A stretch of DNA of 64,000 nt from Ovis canadensis (taxonomy: Eukaryota; Chordata; Mammalia; Artiodactyla; Bovidae): the NCBI RefSeq assembly GCF_042477335.2, contig NC_091254.1, forward strand, positions 92,221,501 through 92,285,500, in the 5' to 3' direction. The position numbers and the translations under genes are program-made. A model generated the notes under the pieces. That model was not told the DNA's origin. It made no database searches and saw only the letters and a list, made by a program, of their open reading frames with translations. Shown in pieces: positions 33,190 to 64,000 of this stretch; the first letter of the stretch is position 1; each line of letters starts with the position of its first letter.

Positions 33190-33440
33190 GTTCAGTTCAG
33201 GCTCTCAGTCATGTCCGACTCTGTGACCCCATGGACTGCCGCATGCCAGGCTTCCCTGTCCTTCACCATCTCCCAGGGTTTGCTCAAACTCATGTCCATT
33301 GAGTTGGTGATGCCATCCAACCATCTCATCCTCCGTTGTCCCCTTTCCCTCCTGCCTTCAATCTTTCCCAGCATCAGGGTCTATTCCAATGAGTCAGCTC
33401 TTCGCATCAGGTGGCCAGAGTATTGGAGTTTCAGCTTCAG
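33190..33440 (-). mobile_element. BovB 3'-end / ART2A-like fragment
   Basis: Reverse BovB tail beginning 'gttcagttcaggctctcagt' and stopping abruptly after 'tttcagcttcag'. 'cagctccca' and 'cagctcaca' beside it may be the target duplication. Confidence 0.9.
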
Positions 33441-34099
33441 CAGCTCACATCCACCTCCCAGTACCAATTTCTGCGTGGGGGAGACATGAACGGCCCTCTG
33501 ACATGCCCCCCCCCAACAGGCACATGATCTTCACCTTTTCAATTTTTCTAGGATTTTTCTCCCCACTTCCCTTTGCCCTGAAAGGCAAGACTGTCCTAAA
33601 TGTTTGGCTCCAGGCTCTGGGTTTATATCTACTCCAGAAATTCTTCACCCTACTGCTAGCCCTAGGAGGCATACAAGCAGGTATTTTTCATATGTCGTCC
33701 AGTTTCCCCTCAATATTCCCAGCAGGAGTCTTGATCCAAATTATCTAGTTTATTATTTCTCTTATTGAAGTTTCTCGGAGCTGGACCTGTGTTACATTGT
33801 TTAATTGAGTTCGGAGGTAGAAAGAATAGAAATAGAAATAGAGAGGATGGCAAGTATCACTTAAAGTATTTATAATCATATAAATCTTAAGACTAAACGA
33901 ATAGATATTATTTTTATCTTGGCATAGTGAATGTTTGGTATGATGAGCACATCTTTTGAACTGAGGCATCTTTGGAACGGCCTCTCTATGGTTATAGAAT
34001 CTCCCACATTATCAGTCCGTCCTGCCCATGCAAGAAGTCAGAACTGAATCTGCCAGCCTCCTTTACAGCTAAGCGCAGACCTGGGCCTTAAACTTTGAG
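33441..34099. other. Intergenic, nothing recognised
   Basis: C-run near 33,508, unique DNA, no gene. A 119-codon ORF starts inside the BovB piece and is not supported. Confidence 0.3.
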
Positions 34100-35000
34100 G
34101 AACACATTGGTCCATCCGGCTGTGCCCTGATTGTCCAGGCAGTGGGCGTGTACGCGAGGCAAGGACGGCCTTTGCCTCCGGGGGGCGGCAGTGCTTAAGT
34201 CTGAAGCACCTGAATCTCCGTTTCTCTGGTGTGAGCTGTTGTAATCCGCATCCTCCGAAAAGCAGACGTCAAGCCTGGCTTCGAGGAGCAAAGATGCTAT
34301 CGGGGAAATGCCTGGGCGAGGAAAAATGGTTAAGAGTCCACCAAAGGTTTGGGAGAGCCGTGAGGGCGCGATGCGAGCCCGACCCCCGAGTAAAGACGAG
34401 AAAAGCCAGCGCTGGGTGCCCGGCAGCCTAGCGAAGGCTTGGCAAAGCCGCCGAGGCGGGGGAGTCCTCCAGCCCCAGTCGGCTGTCAAGGAAGTTGCTC
34501 ATCTCACAGGACCCGAGCGTCCCTTTCGTCCTTTCTCCCCGGGATCATCGCCCGGGGGCGGGGGCCGCCCACGGGAGGGGGCCGCCCACGGGAGGAGGGG
34601 CCTCGCTGGCAAACGGCGCTGAATTGCCAAGCCCGGCATCTGGACACGTGGGATGCTTTCCCAATCTCGCCGCTGCCTGGGATGCTTGATCAAAGGATAT
34701 TCTGTAAATAATACGGTGCCACAATACAAAGCAGGTGAGTCAGGGGAAGAGATTGCTGTTGCCCGCGCCTCTGCCTTGGCACGCTGGCGCCCCCCCCCCC
34801 CCCCCCCCCCCCGCCCCGCAGGTGATGCGGAAGGGAGGTGGGCCTGGAGACACCTGGCACAGCGCTTCCGGCTCCGACAGTGCTGCGTGGGAAGGTGCGG
34901 GCGTCCCGCCTGGCACTTCACTCCGGATACCAGGCCTTGCCCTCCTGACCCTGCCGTGTTCCGTCCTCCCCTTCCTCCTCCTCCCCATTCCTAAGCCCTC
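34100..35000. promoter_or_regulatory. GC/CpG-rich orphan island
   Basis: Base composition changes sharply here: many CG dinucleotides (for example 'gcgatgcgagcccgaccccc' and the 'gggggccgcccacgggag' repeat near 34,560-34,600) and a 23-C homopolymer at 34,790-34,812. It lies about 3.5-4.4 kb upstream of the TPP2 start codon. Several overlapping ORFs on both strands exist only because GC-rich DNA is poor in stops. It could be a non-coding transcript promoter, a distal TPP2 regulatory element, or neither. Confidence 0.5.
34790..34812 (+). repeat. C23 homopolymer
   Basis: 23 consecutive C residues, followed by 'gccccgcaggtgatg'. The minus strand is a G-run. Confidence 0.97.
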
Positions 35001-37271
35001 GTGTTTATCTGTATCTTCATTGTTTCCTTCGGAGAGCCAATAATGGATCAACCGTTGAGCTGTTTGTCCGGTTGCGCAAACGGACTGAGCATTGAAAGAG
35101 TTGCCTTAGCTGGGAATGTCATTAAATCCAGAGAGCAGCCGGGGTAAAAACAAGAGTGAAGAATACTGGGGCTCCAAGACAAACCATAAATGACTTCGTC
35201 CTGAGCTCAAGGGATTTCAGAGGTTTTAAAAAGCAGTGGTCTTCAAACTGTGGTACAAAGTCCTGGATAACTTCAGTCCCATCAGTTTCCAAAGGCTTAA
35301 ATGTCCTATCTCCTGTTTTCCAAACTGACCTGCTTGAAGACATGCCTGTGATGGAAGGACATACCGCCTTCCCACCTGTTTCACAGCTGGGTCTCCTGCT
35401 TTAAAGATAAAAAGGCACCTTACTATGGCACATCTCCTGCAGGTGAAACAGCTTCTTGGACATCAAATCAACGGACGATTTGAAAAACCGGCAGCAAAAT
35501 CTTTAATCACAGCCCCAAAGCATGCATCTCATGCATCTTTTTAAGACCTGCATTTTCAACAAGAATTTTCTTTTTGTTCTGTAATTTTTATCTTAATCAA
35601 ATAGTAAAGCTTAGGATATGTATTGTTTTGATCAACCTGCCAATAATTGAAAGATAATCTAAAAGAAAAATCTTAACATTTTGATCCCAGGAAAATTTTT
35701 AAAATATTAACATACATATTTTTGTTGCAGATAATAAATGATCAATAGGACTTTCCATTATAAATATAAATTACATTAGGATAAAATTCTGTGTAGAATG
35801 ATAAAATTTCAAGAAGAAAGCAATGTCAAATGTCTGATTGAATTTAAATGGAATATCTTCAAGTATATAAACGCACAATGCTAAGTGTCAAACAACAACA
35901 AGAGTGTCAAAGAGTAACATTTAAATGAATGACATAGAAGTTTAAAGAAAGTCAATATTTATAAAATGTCAGATATTACATTCCTCATTCCTTGAGAGTA
36001 TGATGACAAATTCTAAGTTATATTAAAACTATAGAAGAAGGTATATAATCTTTCTAAAATATTTTTATGGGATATGTAAGCAGAGTAAATTTTTTAAACA
36101 CTGTTACAGGAGTCTAATAAAAAGCCTGCCACTTTGGTTTTGTAGTGAACAGTTCATTCCCCATCCATTCATTGGGTGACACTCCAGCAGAGCTCGACTG
36201 GTGTGGTAATCAGAGACAGGCAGAATAGAGATCCAGCTTTTTCATCAATTCATTTTGTAACCCGTGGCAGTCAGTAAACCTGTCTATCTTTGCTCTTCAT
36301 CTGTAAAATGAAACGACTGGACAACAGTTGAACAGTTGAACCTGGAAGCTATTCCATCCACTCTGTCACTATATGTTTTTGTTGAATGTCTTCTGAGTTT
36401 GTCCTCTTTTCTTCCTCAATCACTGTAAGTCCTTTTCGAGGTAACATAAACACAGTTGGGAGTAGGAAGGAAAACTGGTAACTATCCTGTTTCCTCTTCA
36501 CTAAAGAGAACGTGCTTCTCTAAGACTTACGGAGTAGAATGAACGGGCAAGTAATCAATTCAAAGAAACTGCACAGCCTTTACGGTAATTTTTGAGACTT
36601 CATGGAGAATCCCCTAATCCTGTGAAGTGGAGACTGGTGTACATAGGATTTCCCTTGACACCATGCATTCATAACCTGGAGTCCATGATAGAATCTGAGG
36701 GGTTCAAAAACTTGAGTAGAAAAAGATAAATACAGCTTAACTTCCACTTAACTTTTAGTTAAGTATTTCCTTCAATTATAGATGTAGGTAATAACCGGAG
36801 TGGTATTAGCATTACCGTTTGTTCCTGTGTCACCCGTAAAAATCAGCTTCTTGTCATAGTACAGGTCTCAAAATATCATTTATGCTCTTTACTATTGTGC
36901 AATTACGGGCACTTATTAGATTTGGCACTAGCTCCTGTTTACTTTACTCAAAGAAGCGTATGTGTAACTACATACACACATGTACAAAACTATTTCTGTA
37001 TAACAAAGTTGGTTTTCATATTTTGATAGCTATTTCAACATCATTTCTTCTGTAATCCTCTATATTTTATGAGTTTAAAATTGTTCTGAGAAGCTGACCT
37101 TAAGGCTGACCAGACTGCCAAAAGCATCCATCCTTGGCACATCCTCACAAAGACTGAGATTACCCTGGCATGAATACAGACAGAAAAATCATTAACGGGC
37201 CACTGGGGCAGCATGGAGCAATTGATAGCAGCCACTCTTAATCTGGAAAACTGCCAATTATGGCTCTATCA
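35001..37271. other. Intergenic, AT-rich, no gene
   Basis: About 2.3 kb with almost no young repeats. 36,180-36,340 resembles a sense MIR ('gtcagtaaacctgtctatct', then 'cttcatctgtaaaatgaaac'). No coding exon. Confidence 0.4.
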
Positions 37272-37482
37272 GGGTTTCCCTGGTGGCTCAGATGGTAAAG
37301 AAATCGCCTTCAATGCAGGAGACCCAGATTCGATGCCTGGGTCGGGGAAGATCCCCCCTGGAGAAGGGAATGGCAACCAACTCCAGTATTCTTGCCTGGA
37401 GAATTCCATGCACAGAGGAGCCCAGCAGGCTAGATCCAGTCCAAGGTTCGCAAAGAGTGGACAAGACTGAGTGACTTTCACT
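37272..37482 (+). mobile_element. Bov-tA SINE
   Basis: Near-consensus head ('gtttccctggtggctcagat') and body, tail 'gactttcactttca'. It is the SINE nearest to the TPP2 promoter, about 1 kb upstream of the start codon. Confidence 0.94.
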
Positions 37483-37540
37483 TTCAGCTGAGTGACGAAC
37501 CCTGAGGATCAACCAGGAACACCAACTTAAAGAGAGAGTC

Positions 37541-37574
37541 GGGGCCGGCGGGGCGTTGGGGGCGGGGGGGGGGG
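37541..37574 (+). repeat. G-run cluster with quadruplex potential
   Basis: Four or more G-runs ('ggggccggcggggcgttggg', then a G11 run at 37,564-37,574) meet the usual G3+N1-7 pattern. Simple sequence upstream of the TPP2 CpG island. Confidence 0.75.
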
Positions 37575-38239
37575 TAAGAAAAAGAAAAAAAAAATGTTTT
37601 TCAGAAATCCCGGAAGCCCAGGGTAAGACAAGAGGATAGGAGGGGCCCACTTCGGGATGCTACTTTGTTACTGGCTACCGAGGGCGATGGAATCGCCAGC
37701 AACCCGCTTCCTGTTGACTGCAGACTGCAGCCCTGGCCCGTGCCCACTACCACCATCACCATCCTTCAAAGGGACACACCTTCGAGACAGGGGAACACCA
37801 GCCCGACACCACTGAATCAAAGAGCTCCCAACCAGAAAAATCACTCCCACTCTCCCAAATAAAAAAACTGATCTCTTGGCTTTTCGCCAATATCCGACAC
37901 ACCTAAGGGGTTTAAGCGAGCTCGCGTGGGCTCCCTTTGCTCCGGGTCCACCCGGGGGGTTCCGCCGCAGCTGACCGCAAAGTTTCATTCATCCACACCT
38001 GCATGTTCAGAAACCGTCGACTGTCAGAAGGGGGCTTCCCGCTTCTCCAGAAGGCAAGCCCCTACTTAGCCCCCACTTCCTTCTCTGTCCCCGCGGTGGG
38101 GCGGGGATACGCGGACACTCTGCTTAGAAGCCAACTCACCCTCTAAAAAAAAAATCCCCGCCCCGTGCGTCTCTCTGGTTTAAGGACCCCCCCCCCCGCG
38201 AGGGCTCCAGCCCCCCGAACCCCTCCGGCCACGCCTCAG

Positions 38240-38498
38240 GCTCCGCCCCCTTCTATGCGGCCCCGGGTACCTCTCGGGCTCGGCTTCCGGAGAGCGGCGC
38301 CGTCGGCTCTGACGTAGCGGCGCGGGATTGGCCGGTCCTCCCTGGCGGCTCGGCTATTGGCCGGAGGCTGGCCCCGCCCATCCCGTCCGCACCTCCCCTC
38401 CTAACCCAGGCCCGCGGCCGCCCGGGTTGTCCTCGCGCCGCCGCTTGTCCGCGCGCAGCCCGGCCGTTTGCCTCCCCGCCACCCTGCAGCCTGCGTCC
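38240..38498 (+). promoter_or_regulatory. TPP2: TPP2 core promoter and 5' UTR
   Basis: There is no TATA box. Visible sites: GC boxes 'ccgcccc' (38,243-38,249) and 'gccccgccc' (38,371-38,379); an ETS-type 'cttccgg' (38,284-38,290); a CRE-like 'tgacgtag' (38,310-38,317); inverted CCAAT boxes 'gattgg' (38,326-38,331) and 'attgg' (38,356-38,360). Transcription most likely starts between about 38,380 and 38,480, which would give a short GC-rich leader. The exact start cannot be read from sequence. Confidence 0.7.
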
Positions 38499-62432
<23,934 letters not shown>

Positions 62433-64000
62433 GTGAGTTTCCAGTTTTAGAAAGAAACTTAAAAACAAGCAGACAAAAAGATTCAGTCCATCCAGTGTTA
62501 ACTGTTCTCTCTCCTACACACAGGACACTGAGCCTATAATAGACCCTCAGGAAAGTGAACTCTAGTAGGGACCCACTGATGTAGAATTTCATCTCCAGCA
62601 GACTGGAATAAGTGTGGAGGTACAGATCACGGATAGCAGAAGCATAGATCAGGCCTGTTGTTTAGTCGCTAAGTCATACCCAATTCTTTGTGACCCCGTG
62701 AACTGCAGCACACCAGGCTTCCCTGTCCTTCACTATCTCCCGGAGCTTGCTCAAACTCATGTCCATTGAGTCGGTGATGCCATCCAACCATCTCATCCTC
62801 TGTCGTCCCCTTCTCCTCCTGCCTTCTGTCTTTCCCATCATCAGGGTCTTTTCCGATGAGTCAGTTCTTCACATCAGATGGCCAAAGTCCTGGCACTTCG
62901 GCTTCAGCATCAGTCCTTCCGATGAATATTCAGAGTTGATTTCCTTTAGGAAGGACTGGTTGGATCTCCTTGTAGTCCCAGATCAGGCTGTGGGATCACA
63001 AAAGTGGGGTTCCCTCTGATTTGAGGATCTGGGCAGGGCTTTCTGGAAGAAGTGTGAGAACAAGGATTGCAGTAGGTAGACACAGGCAGGAAGGAGAAGG
63101 GCTTTCCAGGCTAAGTGAGCAGCATAAATGAAGACGCTTGCTTCGCTTTTCATTTATAGTGTGCGGCTGTGTATTTATAGCAGAGCTTCCTCCTCTAGTT
63201 TCTCTGGGAGCATGCAGGAAGACCCAGAGGCAGAGGAAGGGAGCTTCGTTATTGAGAAAAGCAGCTGAAACATGTTTACTGTGTGCCTGTGGCCTGCCCC
63301 ACCCTTTGGTGTCCAGGATCGGATACAGTATTGTTTCACTGGAAACCAACAGGAAACAGTAATGCCTGTCAACGAAAGTTGTAAGAGATCAAATTATTTG
63401 GAGTCATAATATGAAAATAATAAAATTAGTTTCTATTATACAACAGTAGCTGCCATCTTGTGCAAAAAACAAAACCCCGCAAAACATGAAACCCACCCCT
63501 TGGTTTTTTTAATGTGAGGCATGAATGAGGAAGGGTGAATGGAGATCCCCTAAATAGTAAATGAGGCCTGAAGATTTCTGGTTTATTTTTAAACGTGGGC
63601 TCAAAATACCTCTTAATGTTTGTGATTGAACATGTGACTATAAAAACTGGTCCCAAACAGTTTTCCTGGTGTATTCATCATTAACAGCACAATACATACG
63701 TTTCATAGGAGTTACTGTAGTTGTATAGGTATTAGAGATGATGTTATAGATACACAACAATATTTGGGCATTAAAGGTTAGAATAGAAACTGGTCCTTTA
63801 AAAAATTTTTGTTTTAAAATATCGGTGATCTTATATTTATGGGACATGCTTGTATTCGTGGCTTGTAAATTTTAAGCATGGTGTCGCTTGCTTTCGGTAA
63901 CCTGAAATCTCTTGATTAAGTAATTCTGTTAAATCGTGTGTTAAGACAGCAGCGCCTGCCAGTGATTCATGCATTGTGTGTTCCAGATCTCTGGATACTT
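62433..64000 (+). other. TPP2: TPP2 intron 9 (partial)
   Basis: It opens gtgagt and runs to the window edge. It contains a BovB tail (62,655-62,979) and otherwise AT-rich unique DNA. The last bases 'ttccagatctctggatactt' do not encode the next TPP2 residues, so no exon 10 is called. Confidence 0.85.
62655..62979 (-). mobile_element. BovB 3'-end / ART2A-like fragment in TPP2 intron 9
   Basis: Reverse BovB tail from 'gttgtttagtcgctaagtca' to 'gttggatctccttgtagtcc'. 'agatcaggc' flanks it at 62,646-62,654 and 62,980-62,988. Confidence 0.93.

Noticed and set aside
34088-35051. Several 90-140-codon ORFs on both strands of the orphan CpG region
   Set aside because: They overlap each other in many frames and depend on the poly-C run; base composition explains them.
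63981-64000. A possible next TPP2 exon after 'tgtgttccag' at the right edge
   Set aside because: The bases after the AG do not encode the residues expected after residue 381, so it looks like a chance acceptor-like sequence.

Overview
This window is mammalian nuclear DNA from a ruminant (cattle, sheep, goat or a close relative; the sequence alone does not say which). The evidence is dense ruminant-type mobile DNA: tRNA-headed Bov-tA SINEs, short BovA units, 3' ends of the BovB (RTE-clade) LINE, CHR-type SINEs and artiodactyl L1 3' ends. There is also a split mammalian gene with GT-AG introns. No bacterial, plasmid, phage or CRISPR feature is present.

Layout. (1) 1 to about 37.5 kb is intergenic and crowded with repeats. 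I count about 42 Bov-tA/BovA, BovB-derived and CHR insertions, many nested in older MIR, MER20-like and L1 sequence. It also holds a TA/TG minisatellite (21.8-22.5 kb), a 92-bp tandem duplication (10.4 kb), two related LTR-like segments (26.2-26.7 and 27.3-27.7 kb), two mariner-type mini-elements, and a GC/CpG-rich patch with a 23-C run (34.1-35.0 kb). No protein gene is supported here. (2) 37.9-39.0 kb is a CpG-island promoter without a TATA box, with ETS-, CRE-, CCAAT- and GC-box-like sites. (3) 38,499 to the right edge is the 5' part of TPP2 (tripeptidyl-peptidase II) on the + strand: nine coding exons that join into one uninterrupted 381-codon reading frame plus one base. The frame starts at the initiator Met and carries Asp44, His264 and Asn362 of the subtilisin-type active site. 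The exon with the catalytic Ser and the rest of the gene lie beyond position 64,000.

TPP2 is the only gene. Its product is a large cytosolic serine exopeptidase that removes tripeptides from the N-termini of oligopeptides, largely downstream of the proteasome. The introns hold few young SINEs (four in 25 kb) and mostly old L1, L2, MIR and MLT1 debris, in sharp contrast to the upstream side.

I found no convincing undescribed biological system. The observations most worth checking are the two orphan CpG-rich patches (34.1-35.0 kb and intron 8), the three consecutive frame-preserving TPP2 exons with two weak splice donors, a BovB foldback at 13.4-14.3 kb, and very young tandem duplications, one of them 32 bp past a TPP2 splice donor. 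Repeat boundaries were read by eye; family names come from remembered consensus sequences, not from a library search.
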